A stretch of DNA of 64,000 bases, taken from Chamaecyparis obtusa (lineage: Eukaryota > Streptophyta > Pinopsida > Cupressales > Cupressaceae). Below the pieces are notes generated by a model. The model did no database searches, was not told the DNA's origin, and saw only the letters and a program-made list of their open reading frames with translations. Each line of letters starts with the position of its first letter. Position 1 is the first letter of the stretch. The DNA is taken from positions 1,458,001 through 1,522,000 of the forward strand of contig BSBK01004078.1 of assembly GCA_027943335.1 (NCBI GenBank), given 5' to 3'. Shown one piece after another: positions 13,020 to 25,172 of the stretch. The position numbers and the translations under genes were made by a program.

Positions 13020-13031
13020 TGGTATCAGAGC
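13020..13031 (+). promoter_or_regulatory. Primer-binding site, initiator Met-tRNA type
   Basis: TGGTATCAGAGC follows the 5' LTR without a gap and is the standard plant retrotransposon primer site complementary to initiator tRNA-Met. Confidence 0.92.
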
Positions 13032-14135
13032 AGCATCGTTCTCTGTGCCTACTCTTTAGTGATAATGAGCTAAATTGTTCTACATACATATTTATCTTTT
13101 GAATCTTTGATATTGTGGCATTCTAATAAGAGAGTAAGATCGGCTATATTGCTGCTCCAAATCCGATTGGTTTGGTGCAGTTATCCAAGAAAGAAGCCTC
13201 ATTAGTGTCTGCAGACGTGTTAGAGGTGCCGAAAAATAGTGAGCAATGGCTCAATATTAGTTGCAACTGTGTTGGCATAGGCAGGTGGCAATTAGAAAAT
13301 CATGATTTTGTACGGCTTCTTGCTTTGTCTTGTTATCTGGTTTTGAGATGCTTATCTTTGGATGTGGTGATTGAGTCTTCTAGCTCAGCATTTTGATGCC
13401 TAATGACTCTCTTTTTTGGCCTGTTCTGTGATTGGAACATTCTTATCTTTTTGAATATCATGCTTGGAATTTTTATTTTTATTTTATTTGATGGTGGGAG
13501 GTATATTCTTTGATTTGGGTAGTACATCTATTTGCAGATTGATGCTTTCCATCAGATCTACACTCATTTCAATTTGATACGGGCCTTTCCTATAACCAAG
13601 CACAGCCTCTATTGGTGGTGATTTGTATTATAGGAGGCAGATTGAGTTTATTAATTTGTGCTTGATTCATTGAGAGAAGCAGAGTTTATATCTCTATCGG
13701 CATCCTCTATGTTCTAAAGTAGTTGGTGGTTTCATATTGTCTACCTTGCAAGTTGATGCATCTCTCCAAATAGTGAGTGTGTGGTGCTCAATTCTATTGG
13801 CAGCTGAATGAAATTAATATCATATCTGTAAGCCAATTGTCTCCACTGGCAGTTTATGATCTGAACTGTGAAAGAAGTCATACTTCTCCAATCATTGCTT
13901 CTACGTCAACCATATTTTTCTTTGATAGAAAATTTCTTTGGCTTGCATTCATATTGTTCGTGGGTGATGTATGAGGGCTACACTTTATTGCTGGTCAATG
14001 TTTTCTTATGCATTTTGGCATTATAGGAGTATTGCAATAGTGAGTATTATTTAAAGTTCGAGTTAAGTTTGTAGTATTTTTATTGTCATGGTGCATTATC
14101 GGTTGAGCCCGACACCTTTGATTAAAAGAGTAATT

Positions 14136-14913
14136 ATGGACAAATTAACTTTCATTGAGAAGTTTGAAGGAAGAGACTTTCATACTTGGCAGATATAGAT
14201 GCAGTTACACTTGATTGGAAAAGATCTTTGGGATGTCGTCAAACCGAATTCAGTAACACCAACTGATGCAAATGAACTTGCAAAGTGGAATATCAAAGAT
14301 CAGAAAGCTCTGGGAACTATTGGACTTGACTTATCAAAAGCATACTTACACCATGTGGATTTTGCAAAATCAGCAAAACAGATTTGGGAGTCATTAAACA
14401 AGCTCTTTGGATCTGAAGCAGAAAGTGCGAAGACAACATTGAAGCAGAGATTGTATGGATTGAAGATGGAAAAAGGTACAAAAATGGCATATCATATTAG
14501 TAAGTTTCACTCTCGTAAATCAACTAGCCAGGATTAATGAGAAAGTAAAAGATGATGATGCCAAAGCAATTCGTCTTAATAGTTTGCCTAAAAGTATGTC
14601 TGGGATGGTGTTCACACTAAGCAAGGTAACCATTAGTCTTGAAGGAGTAATATCTACTCTACTTGATCATAATGAAGACTCAGAGTCTGAAGAGGTCTTA
14701 TTTGTACGAAACAAAGCAAGAAAAGGAAAGTACAAATCTCAGACTATTCCTTCAAAAGGAAAAATTAAATGTTTCTATTGCAATGAAATGGGACATGTAA
14801 TCTTGAATTGCAAGAAGAGGGCACAAGATCTATTAGATGATAAACTGGATCATCATGCTTCCTTAGCTGAAGAAACTGATTGGGAAAACCATGCAAAGGA
14901 TGAAGAGCTATAA
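14136..14913 (+). pseudogene. Copia-type gag (capsid/nucleocapsid) relic
   Basis: Gag would package element RNA into particles. The ATG at 14136 opens MDKLTFIEKFEGRDFHTWQ, the typical N-terminus of Copia gag. A TAG at 14196 interrupts it, and the frame then continues through AKQIWESLNKLFG and KMAYHISKFHS. Near 14510 the frame shifts by one base, and the second part runs to the zinc knuckle CFYCNEMGHVILNC (CX2CX4HX4C, about 14770-14811). The protein ends in an acidic tail at 14913. No protease or polymerase follows before the 3' LTR. It is inactive because of the stop and the frameshift. Confidence 0.88.
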
Positions 14914-15432
14914 TGTCCTAGTGATGAAGAATATGTGCTCTAGATAACTTCAAAACTGGAGGTTGCAGGCATCGGAGGCTGGAGGACAATCCGCATCCTC
15001 TCATCAGTCACCAACAATGGGGCCACTCATCAGATTTGGTGGCATTTTATTTACTAGTTTGCAGCTTGATATGTTTTGTTTTTCAGTGTTGCAGGGGGTG
15101 TGAATAAGTGAAAATTTCACATTGTGGGGGGGAATAATGCACAATGTTCCATTCCCAGTTGTACAAGCATAGTAGTGAACAAAAGCACCAGTCTAATGCA
15201 ATTCATGAATCTTGAAAGGGTTTGTGGGAGGATCCAGAAAACCACACGAGATGGACAGAAGGTGGAGGTTCTTGTTCATGTCAAGGTTTGTGGTAAGCCT
15301 GTTTAAAACCATGGGAGGAGAGAGCCTTTCTTTGGATCAAGGTCATGAGTTAGTTGGAGATGCCACAAGGGTGAGCATACTGCAGAAGAGTGTGTGAATG
15401 TTTTTCTACCATGTAAAGATTAAGGGGGGTAA

Positions 15433-15796
15433 TGTTAGGAAAATTAATGTTTACATTATATTTGAGGTGTTAGTAATTATGCAAATGTGATGTTGTTAAT
15501 AAACAACATCACATAATAATAAATGATGATTATAATAAGGATGCTGTTAATAAACAACTCACTAATAGTTAGAATTTGTTAGTATGGTTTGTTGGAATAT
15601 TATGTATAGGTTGTACGAGAGATTGTAGTTATATGAGTTGTTAAAACAACTAATATTATTAGAGATTAGTTCCTATATTATAGGAGATCAAACTCCTATA
15701 TAAGTATGTAATGTATTGAATGATAAATATAGAGAAGCCTATTATTCAGCGTGCATAATTATTCTGCTTCTATTATTTTGCCTAAAGTTTCTAATA
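15433..15796 (+). repeat. 3' LTR of the Copia element
   Basis: Preceded by the polypurine tract GATTAAGGGGGGTAA and followed by the TSD AAGTT at 15797-15801. Same ends and same length as the 5' LTR. Confidence 0.93.
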
Positions 15797-16323
15797 AAGT
15801 TTGCTATTGACTTTGGCAAATCCGTGGGGCTCACTACAGGTGTCAGAAATATTATTATAGGAACCCTTTTTTTGCAGATTAAATAATTCCTGTGCATGGC
15901 CATGCATATTTCAATTCAGGACAATTTGTCATTGTTGTTCTTTGCCTTGGGCATTCATATAAGAGATATTGTTTGGGCGTGCGATTTATTCCTATCAAAT
16001 TTGAATGCAAACATTAGCTCCAGATCAATCAATCTTTATCTATTATCTGTATACCCAACATTTGCTGAAATAAGAAGGTTAGAATGAATTTATCTCTGCT
16101 AATCATGCTTCTTTCCTTAAATTACAGAATTTATGCATTTTCCTGTTGATTGTGAGCACTATATATCATTACATCATTCATGCTTAATACAAAAGCCGGT
16201 AGCTGTGTAAATCTGAGACCAAACAACAGTTGAATAAGGTTACTTCTACGAGGAGGTATTTATAGTGGTATCAGAGCTCTGCTTGTTGGGTTAACTACTT
16301 CCAAGTTGGGAGGAGCAGAATCT

Positions 16324-17042
16324 ATGAACACTAACAACCAAGATAGACAAGGTGAGCAGCGAACAAATGGCCAAAATGAGCAAGGTGAAGGAAGTCAAAC
16401 TTCCAGGGCAGCAAGTAGAAGACTGTAGAAAAACTACCAAGCTATTAATGCTTGCATTTTTGGCAGAACCACCTTGAGGAGCAGTGCAACAACAAGAAGG
16501 TAGTGAAACCTTTGAAGACTCTCGAAAAGAGTATGAAGCGCTTGACAGAGAATTTCACACAGGGATGTCTTTAGCAGATTGTTGCACCATCAAATACAGG
16601 AATGGGCCCAAGATCGAGAGAGGTCAAGGCAATAACAGGGATTTGCAGCAAAAGGTGGGCAAGTTGTCCATTCTGAGCTTTGATGGATTTGGTTGATGCA
16701 CTGCACGTTCTTAGGTGCAGAAGTTGGATAACTACTTTCAGCTGAATCTGATGATGGAGATGGAAGTGATCAACTGTGCTTCTCTTCACTTGGATGATGA
16801 AGCACATAAGCGGTGGTACCATGGATTGGTCACCTTGGGACATGCTCACATCTCTTCATATGCCAACTTCACACGACAATTGATCAATAGGTTTGACAAG
16901 AAAGATCCATAATTGCATTCTCATGAGTTGGCTAATTTGAAGCAAGTAGGTTCAGTAGATGCATCTGTGTCTAAATTTCAGAAGCTTTCAGTTATGGTCA
17001 CCGACATTTCAGAGCATAAATTGGTTGTACTTTGTTGAAGGG
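16324..17042 (+). pseudogene. Ty3/gypsy gag, N-terminal and capsid part
   Basis: A Gln/Asn-rich N-terminus begins MNTNNQDRQGEQ at 16324 and hits a stop about 34 codons later. The capsid part is clear at about 16715-17010, with KLDNYFQLN, ASLHLDDEAH.RWYHGLVT, RFDKKDP and VMVTDISEH, the hallmark of plant chromovirus gag. There are several in-frame stops and at least two frame changes, including one just before the insertion point. The sequence breaks at 17042 where element A is inserted. Confidence 0.85.
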
Positions 17043-17789
17043 TGTTGATGTCAGTTTTGTACCACTACATAACATATAGGAATTGAACACTTGATATAGA
17101 ATACCAAACACTCAACCCTCTCTTGAAAAGTAAATACTCATGAAGGACATGAGAAAACTCCAAGGTTCCTTACACTTGTGGATACTAACTCAATTATATT
17201 AATGTGATTTGCTGGTTAATCACGTAGGCGGGCTTACGTTGTTCTTTCGAGGATATCAAACTCTCGTTGTGATGATGATAGGATCTAGCTTTGCAATGTA
17301 TACTCAAATTTATATCACTTCCAACTTTGCTCTTCAAAACTCGACTACTAAACTACTCACTGCTTTACTACTACTCCTATGGAATGGAAAGATTGGCAAA
17401 TGGACGGGGATCAAACCTAATGAAAGCTTGCCAGCGGCGCTACCTCCATAGATGCAATGATTCAAGGGGAATGAGACTAGATTACCACACAAGGCTTCCT
17501 AACAAGCCGCTAGGATGCTAGTGGCCTAGTATATAGATCCCTATCAAACATTTACCAATATCACCATACAACTAGCCATCTACTTCTATCCTTACTTTAA
17601 CAATTTTCTTGAAATGAAATCTGCTTTAACAACTTAATGAAATCTAATTTTAACTATTGGAAGTAGAAACCATGCAATAACACCAAGTGTTCTTAATCAC
17701 CATGCAAGACACAACAATGAAAAGAGAAGCAATTTTGGTATTATATAAGCAACAATTTTCTTCAACCCTTTACAAATGAGAGTACATGG

Positions 17790-17798
17790 CCTTATATA
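17790..17798 (-). promoter_or_regulatory. Minus-strand TATA-like box of element A
   Basis: TATATAAGG on the minus strand lies about 750 bp from the element end. It sits in a block (AGAGGCTC beside it, TTTGG.ATTAT nearby) that recurs twice in element B with the same TATA, so it is probably the LTR promoter. Confidence 0.5.
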
Positions 17799-19092
17799 GA
17801 GGCTCAAAATTACAACCAACGGCAGAGATTAAGAGGCAAAATCAACGATCTAGATTAAATCCCAAAAACCCTAATTAGGGTTGCCACCCCATCGGCCAAT
17901 GAGAAGACGCCACCTCATCAATGGACCAATTAAAAAAAAAAAAAGTGGCAACCAATGAGAAGGCACCAAAATGGTAGCCAATCAGAATTAGACACTTATC
18001 CTACCCAAGAAGAAAGGAGAATTTGCCACTTAGGCTTACATTAAATGATCTAATACAATTCTACCCTTTTCTTTCATCCTTTTAGCATAAGCAATGAATT
18101 TGGCTAACATGTTGTTGACTTCCTCCATGGGAGGGCAAGGTGTATGCCTCATGCTGAGCTCAGTTGCGTTTGTGTGCTATAAATGTGTCACACTTCTATG
18201 AATCATTACATTCAAGAACACTCAAGAATGAGGTCTCAAAAATCGATCCATAGCTCCCTAGGCATGGAGTGCAAGGGTTTTAAGAATGCTCTCAGCTAGA
18301 GCTATTTAGCCTATAACCTTTCTAGTAAACCATGCAATGGGAGATTCAATGAAGACAAGGGCAAGAATGCCAATATCCTCAAGAATCAAGAATGAAAATG
18401 CAATGCAACGCTATGCTAGAAATGGAAATGCAAGCTAAGCTATGAAAGGAAATATGCAAGTGTTACAACCCAAGCTAATTAATCTATGTGAGCTAATCTA
18501 GAGCATAGAAATGAAGTTAATCTGAGAAAGCATAAATATGAAGCTAAGCTAAGAATGCAAGAATGAGATGTAGAATGCAAGAATGAGATGTAGATGCTAA
18601 GAATGCTCCAAATCTTCAAAAGCTCCAAAGTGACCTAGAAATCCTGCAGCATAAAGTTAGCATAAAAAGTTGAGGATCTAGAATGAAGAAGAGAGCTCTT
18701 CTTTTATAGGAAATGAGGAGAAATGGACCATGGAGATTAAGAGGCAAAAGATTTAATCAACGGTGGAGCTTGAAAGAGGAGCAATCCATGTGCACAAGTA
18801 TCCTCCAATAGGAAAATAAGAGTTGACTTTTGTGTCCATATGAGACAAAAAATACTTTTTTCCTTTTTATAAAATAAGAATAATGTTTTATTTGTGCAAC
18901 TTAGGATAAGAGGAAAAGTGGGGGCTTTTTATTTATTAAAAGGGGAGGAAATATTCTTTTTAAATAAATAAAGACTTAGGATAAGATGGTTAGCCCATAG
19001 AAAATAATCGAATAAATGATAAAACTAGGATTTGATCAAGAGCAAGCAATTGATGATTTAGCAAAAGGGGCTAATAGTCTAGGTGATCATTT

Positions 19093-22000
19093 TTAGATGT
19101 ATACAGCGTCCATCATGTTCTTTGCTGCTTGCAGTGTCTTCTCACTCTCCTTCTCATCATCTCTTGCAAACTCAATAAGGGCCCTGAGAGAGGCAAGGAT
19201 GCCCAACTGTTTCTTCCTGATGGCAACCTTCCCTAACTCATCCAATCTCAATCCAAACTCTGTCTCATTAAAATTCTCCTCTTTGATTTCTTCAAAATCA
19301 AGTGCAATCCTCGCATCGCTCAACATGTTTGAAATGAAAGTGTCGATGCTTGGACTGTATTGTGCAATCTTATCCTGTATCTCTTCGAGTACCCTCGATC
19401 TGGCAGTCAAGGTAACATACCAAGACTCAATAATACTCTTTCCTCCTTCATTGACCAACTTGGCCCTCAACAAGGATCCCTCTGATAACTTTATGGCTGC
19501 TTGTAGCCTGGGAATGGCTAAGTCGTGGATTGGAAGGAAATCCTTCCACTCCCCTTCAAATGCTCTGAATTTGTCCCTAAGAGACACAAATGACCTGAAT
19601 GTCGAGATAAAGGCAGGCAAGAACCTTCGCCCTTCTTGAATTGTACCACTGATCCAATTTTTAGTTTCTTGCTCTCAAGCTAATATTTCTTCTAGATTGC
19701 TCCCACTATTTTGTGGGAGAGCCGCCTAATGCAACTGTTGGATAGGTTGACATACACCATGATAGCTATCTCTCCAATACTTATTTTCGTTTTCCAACTC
19801 CACAATCCTTTCGTTTGCCTTTCTCAACCTTTCTCTGATTGAAGCTATGCCTTCCTGAACCTCCAAACATTCCATGTCATCTGTGATTCTTCCCATGTCA
19901 TGCTCTACTATCTCATAATCCTGGGCCACAATCTTGTCTACTGCCTCGCTAACCTTTGGTACAGCAATCTGAAACTTTCGGTGACCATCCTCATCATTCA
20001 TGATTACCCTTGCCACTGTTCCTGCAATTTGTTTCTGTCCGACATCATCTTCCTTTTCCACTAACCCTTGAATATCCTCAACTGTCCGGATGGCCACAAC
20101 CTTGCCCCTTGGCATAAGCATTTGTCTCAACCATAGTGGTGCAATGCATCTCCCCAAATCTGGATTCAGTTCGACTAGCACAGCATCACCAATGGCCTTG
20201 GGCACTTGGCTTCCTTCCTCAACTGATAGAGCCTCAATATCAATTGGCTTATCTCCTTCACCACTAGTGACTGTCATATCTTCCCTAACTTGGTTCTCCG
20301 AAAGAGGAGAGTACCCTGTACTGTTACTATAACCACTTGATTCTGAACCAGAGCTCAGCTCTACCGCTGCCCTTTGCTCACTTATACCAACCTCTTGGCT
20401 CCTAGCCTCAACTATGCTCTCTCTTGATGGCATTGTACTCTGTTTCTTTGCTGGAGGCTCCTGATGTTCTTTGTCTTTCTCAACCTCCAAACTCCTCTTC
20501 TTGCTCTTAACTGTTTGCTCCTGGCTACTCCCCCCACCTTGCTATCCGACTGACTCCACTGGAATCTCCTCTTCTGGCTTCATCTTCTCGTAGGTAAGGT
20601 GTACCCTCTGACTTTGTAATTGCCTAAACTTCCTATTATACCACCACTCAGTGTGTAGCTCAACTGTTCTTGTTACTGCATCTAAGGAAAGATCCTGAGG
20701 ATCATCCCAATCCACTGGATTCAATTATGTTCCCTCTACTGTACCGTAATCTTCCCTTAGCACATCTTCATCCTCTTCCAGTTGGTCCGAAATATCAAGA
20801 TTTCTCCATCTAATGGCCCTCATCATGCCCACCGATAACTTTGAGAAAGCCAACTTCCTCACATGAAAGTCATCCTGTGCATTGGCCCAAAAATCCTCCA
20901 AAGTAGGAATATGCTTGAATGGATCCCCATGAGATGCCTTGATTAGACCATTAGGATCAAATCCTTGCCTTGCCCTATACCATCCTAGATGATATTGTTC
21001 TAACTCTTTCTCTATAGCTGCAAAGGCGATAGGATTGGGACAACTATCATTGCCTATCATGAGTGAGAAGGTAACCCCTGTCTCACCTTTGAGCTTCATC
21101 ATTTTGTCATATTGCTCAAGTTGCCTAGCCAACTCCATCAAAACTATCCTATCGGGTGGGTACCTTGGAAGCCTCTTGGGACAAGCCGTGCATCCAGCCA
21201 CTCTGATATAAGTGAATTGCGGAAATTGGATGAACCAACTCCCAAACTTCTTGACTTTTGTCTCCGCCTCCGGCGAGAGCCTCCTTGCAGGTGTCCCTTG
21301 CAATACCCTTACTGTCCTCATGGCAAAGGCATCATAAAATATCTTGTAGTCCTTGGTGTTGTGCAAATGAAGTTGTGGATAGCACTCATGCACCAAGCAT
21401 TGTCCAGGCCCATTGCCAATCACCCCTCTAGCCTTAAGTCCAGGATGTTCATACAGTCTTGCAATTAAATAGAAAAGGTAGGACCCCATATAGAATTGTT
21501 TCTGATTTTGTACTGTCCTAAGTTGCAACTCTAAATTTTCACTTATAATTCTAGCCCAATCAAACTTTCTTTTTCTATTTTCAATTCCTTTAATAAAAAA
21601 GTACATCCAAGTTTCAAACTGCATACCTTAAGCGGAGCCCATGACTCGGTTGAGAAGCACAATAAGATCGCCATACTCTGATTTGAAATCTGACCTGGTG
21701 AGCCTTGATGACTTGGTGACTCCCTTCTTGCCTTCGTGCAACCAATTCTGCTTTAGTAGAGCGAGGTAGGCATCCTGACTGTCTTGAAAGAATCTGGCAG
21801 CCTGATCCATCAACATTACTATCATGCCCTTCTGCTGGGGTATATTGAACACTTCCTCTACCACCTGCCCTCTGATGTTAGCCAACACCCTCTCTCCTTC
21901 ATCAAAGATGATGGACTTGGTCACAATATCTAGCCGAGATGCACACTCCATCACCAACTCCGGACAAAGCAAGGTAGGAGGGAAGGCGGCAGCTTGCACA

Positions 22001-22203
22001 ATTCCACACTTGTAGATCTTCTTTGCCATAGAGGACTGGCCCCCTTTCAACCTATCTCTCAACTATATCATGTCCACTGTACCGATGTTGGTGTCACCGA
22101 CTCGCTTCAATTTTGAGAAGAAGGTGGTCTTGGGCATCATGTCTTCCTTGTCTTTCTTGGTATTCATTCCCCTTGGGTTCTTGCTTGCACTAGCATCCGC
22201 CAT
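19093..22203 (-). pseudogene. Long element-encoded protein of unknown function (~1,036 codons), six premature stops
   Basis: One minus-strand frame stays in register from the ATG at 22203 (MADASASKNPRG) to the stop at 19093. It is interrupted at 22063 (TAG), 21628 (TAA), 20725 (TAA), 20542 (TAG), 19726 (TAG) and 19675 (TGA). Every stop can be derived from CAG, CAA or CGA by C-to-T change. The N-terminal part has PELVMECASRLDIVTKSI and a following region ending VEEVFNIP. A middle block has FDWARIISENLE, then FGSWFIQFPQFTYIRV and LPRYPPDRIVLMEL. A low-complexity Ser/Glu-rich linker follows. The C-terminus is a predicted coiled coil. The same order of blocks occurs in the ORF at 59614-62817. I do not recognise the family. 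No reverse transcriptase, integrase or transposase motifs are present. Confidence 0.82.
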
Positions 22204-22703
22204 CCTAGCCCTTATTTCTGCCCCTTCTTTCTACAGTGAGATGGGACTACACTTATCTCTGCCCCTCCAATCCTAGGGATGGACTACACTTATATCTCCC
22301 AACTTCGTTCTTAGGGGTGGGACTACCACTTATATCTCCTTTCTCCAAATCCTAAACGGAAACTACACTTATATCTTCCAACTTCAAGCCCTAGATGAAA
22401 TGATGAGGTGATGGATGGATGATGCAAGCAAGAAATGGAGGGAAGAACCAAGCAAGAACAGGAAAGAAATTTGCTTTATGACCCAGCCTTCACTCTCAAT
22501 CATGAAGATCGTCTTCTACACCAACAAATTCTCCTCCAAAGAAGAAGACAACACGAAAAATGAACTCCTCCACCAAAAGAACAAAATCACCCCTTGCTAA
22601 ATGCACCCCTTGCAAAATTTCACTCTTTTGCTGCTCCAAGAGCTCCTTCTTGGCTGCCAGGAGACAAGTGAGAAATGAATGAGAAAATGAGGAGACAAGC
22701 CCT

Positions 22704-22712
22704 CCCTTTATA
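22704..22712 (-). promoter_or_regulatory. Candidate TATA box for the element A ORF
   Basis: TATAAAGGG on the minus strand lies about 500 bp upstream of the ATG at 22203. The leader between them holds four copies of a short motif (ACTACACTTATATCTCC on the plus strand, 22246-22380). Promoter activity is inferred only. Confidence 0.35.
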
Positions 22713-23798
22713 CTAAATTTTTGCCTCCTCAAATAGGGCCGACCTGCATTGGAGGGAAAATAAAATTAATTAAACTGCCAAACATATAACCCAAATTAAA
22801 TGCATTAAATCACACAGCCAAAAATATTTAATTTTAATTTAAAATTGGGCCAGCCTAGTGCAAATTATGGGTTTAAATTAGCCAAATCCGAAATTATCAT
22901 AGGCCCTAAAATTGAAATTTTGAAAAAAGGTCATTTAGGCCTCTAATATAGCTTTAAACCTTCCCCATTGTGGACCCAATAACTTACCTTGAATTTCACA
23001 CCTCTTAGGCCTTAAAATACATTGAATTTAACACACAAAGGGGCCGAAATAAAATTTCTAAATTACAAACACTCAACCCAAAAATATGATTTTATTTATT
23101 TTAAAATTGTCAAATTAATGCATAAAAATTGCAAGTGGGGCTGGAATTTATGGCTGCCTTGGGAGATGAAAAATTTATGTTTATTGTGCCCAATACCAAG
23201 CAAAAATAAAAAATAGGAAGGGGCTGCCAACTGTAGCTTTTTTCATTTTATAAATTTAGAATTTTTCCCAAGAAAAAATTGATTTTAGCCCATTTAAATC
23301 ATAACAACACCATCCCAAAATCAAAATCTGCCAGCCAATTAAAATTCAAATAAATTTCAATTCCATTTCCAACTTTCATTTACTCTTTTTCCCCATTTAA
23401 AATTTCAAAAATCCCACTTGGCAATTTAAATTTTTATTATTTTGCAATTCAAAAATTATTTAGCAATTTAATTTCCATTTGGCAATTAATTCAAATTTGG
23501 CCATTTAATTTTTCATTTAATCTCCATTTTCACCACCCAAAAATTTACAAGGTTTCCCCAAAAATATCCAAATTCACAATTAAATTTTGGAAAATGTTCA
23601 AGTTATGCAATTATATCAATTTTCCAAAATTCATCCAAGTCTAAAAAATATTGCAAATTTATCGTCTTAAAACCCCTAGGTTACTCCAAAACTCGCTAAG
23701 GCATCCGAATACCCGGATCTAGGAAAATTGCCAAAGCCCGCTCAAAAATTGGGGGGTCCCCAAATTCTTTGGGGCAATGGTGTGAAAACCTCACAACA

Positions 23799-24434
23799 AA
23801 GGGTTGACTCAGCCACTTCATGGTTGGGTAAGAAACTTTGACCCTCCTACTCTTCCCGCTGCCATTAAGAGAGCATGCCACATGGATTTTTCTACCTCTA
23901 AAGCTAAGCACAATTATGAGGATACCAATGCCCAGAAAAGAAGTCATCTTACAAGGATTTGAGGGGTCTATCCAAGACAAGTAAGGAAGATTATAAGAAG
24001 CTAGATTTTGAAAGCAAGAATTAGCTACATAAGAAATTGTGTTTCACTTGTCAAGAACCACGGAAGCCTGTTCACAGGTGCCTTGGGAAAGGTAAATAGC
24101 ATTATATCGAAGTCACATCCAACATTATATCAAAGTCTCATCTAACATTGAAGAAACAGTTGGGGATACGTCAGAGAGGGGCAATGAAGAGCAAGATGGT
24201 ATAGCTTCAGCACATGGTACTACTACTTTACTTCCAAGTAATCCCAAGTATCAGCCATTTAGAGTAAGAGAAGTTGTGGATGGACAAGAAGTGACATGCC
24301 TAGTGGACAATGGTGCAACTCACAATTTCATGAGTGATAGCTTGGTGGCAAAGAGAGGATTTCAATGAAGAATTTTCCAAGATTTCATGTCATGCTGGCA
24401 GATGGATTTAAGATGAGCTGCAACAAGAGGGTAC
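23799..24434 (+). pseudogene. Ty3/gypsy gag tail and start of protease
   Basis: This resumes the gag interrupted at 17042. The bases after AAGGG encode LTQPLHGWVRNFDPPTLPAA, fitting directly after the FVEG of the left part. A zinc-finger-like KLCFTCQEP...HRC lies near 24030-24090. The retropepsin active-site region is at about 24295-24340 and reads LVDNGATHNF where family members usually have LVDSGATHNF. Several stops interrupt it. It breaks at the TSD GGTAC (24430-24434) of element B. Confidence 0.8.
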
Positions 24435-25172
24435 TATTGATGTGAGTTTTGTGACCACCTCAACGTGCAGGATGAAACACTTAGTATTCCAAGATGAAAC
24501 ACCAAATATCTAATCCTCTCTTGAACAAGGAAGCTCTAAATGCTAAACAATGTGAATGATTGTGTGATCAAGTAAAGCAACCCCAAGGTTTACACTGCAT
24601 ACTTGTGACTTTTTGTTGGACACAACTCGGTAATTATGATGTGATTTGTTGATATTCACATGGGGACTTACGTTAGCCTTTTGTGGAAGATTTATCAACT
24701 TTCTAAGTGCAAATGATATGGCAATTTGAGTGCATCAACTACTTCTAACAACGATTTGAAAAAAATGCAAATGGGATGAAAGTTTAGGAATCTAGATTAC
24801 TTCTACTTCTGACTCTACTAATGCAAAACACAATTGAAGTTGTGGAGGGACTAAACCAGTCCTTGCTTCGCCAAATCAACTAAACTAAGGAGAGTGTTAT
24901 CTTCTAAGGGTGCAAGTATGATTTTCAAACTACTTTTGCTTGTAACAACCATAGACTATGCAAATCAATGAACATTAAGCAATTGAAGTGAAGTGCTTGC
25001 AATGAGGTTCAAACCAACCTTACAATGTTACTTGCAATCAACAAGTACCAAAAGGTATAAACACAAGTTTCACCATGATTCAACAACAACAGTATCTTTC
25101 ATTATCTATTTAATTTAAACAACTTTTAGCTTCTACTCAACTTACAACATTTAACTAAAGTGAGAAATGTGG

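Larger units (their letters stand above)
12656..15796 (+). mobile_element. Non-autonomous Copia-type LTR retrotransposon, 3,141 bp, TSD AAGTT
   Basis: Two 364-bp LTRs (12656-13019 and 15433-15796) flank a Met-tRNA-type primer site, a ~1.1-kb leader, a gag relic and a polypurine tract (AAGGGGGG, ending just before 15433). Identical AAGTT sits at 12651-12655 and 15797-15801. Removing the element and one AAGTT restores the surrounding 512-bp repeat. The LTRs start TG and end TA rather than CA. They differ by about a dozen substitutions and a few small indels, so the insertion is not recent. Protease, integrase and reverse transcriptase are absent, so it would have depended on proteins supplied in trans. 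Confidence 0.93.
17043..23798 (-). mobile_element. Element A: 6.76-kb insertion with TGTTG/CAACA ends, TSD AAGGG
   Basis: Boundaries come from the interrupted gag: AAGGG at 17038-17042 and 23799-23803. The ends read TGTTGATGTCAG and CCTCACAACA. TATA-like sites and the long ORF all point to the minus strand. The ends and the terminal few hundred bp resemble those of element B, including the GGGGTCCCC...GGGGCAATGGTGTGAAAA terminal block and the CCTTATATAGAGGCTC promoter block. I could not find a second internal LTR. It is either a very long solo LTR carrying an ORF in its U3 part, or a complete non-autonomous element with strongly diverged LTRs. Confidence 0.75.

Noticed and set aside
13172..13396. 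74-codon ORF in the Copia leader
   Set aside because: Precedes gag, no motif, unlikely to be an element protein.
19097..19639. 180-codon plus-strand ORF
   Set aside because: Shadow of the minus-strand long ORF, which is supported by the homologous copy at 59.6-62.8 kb.
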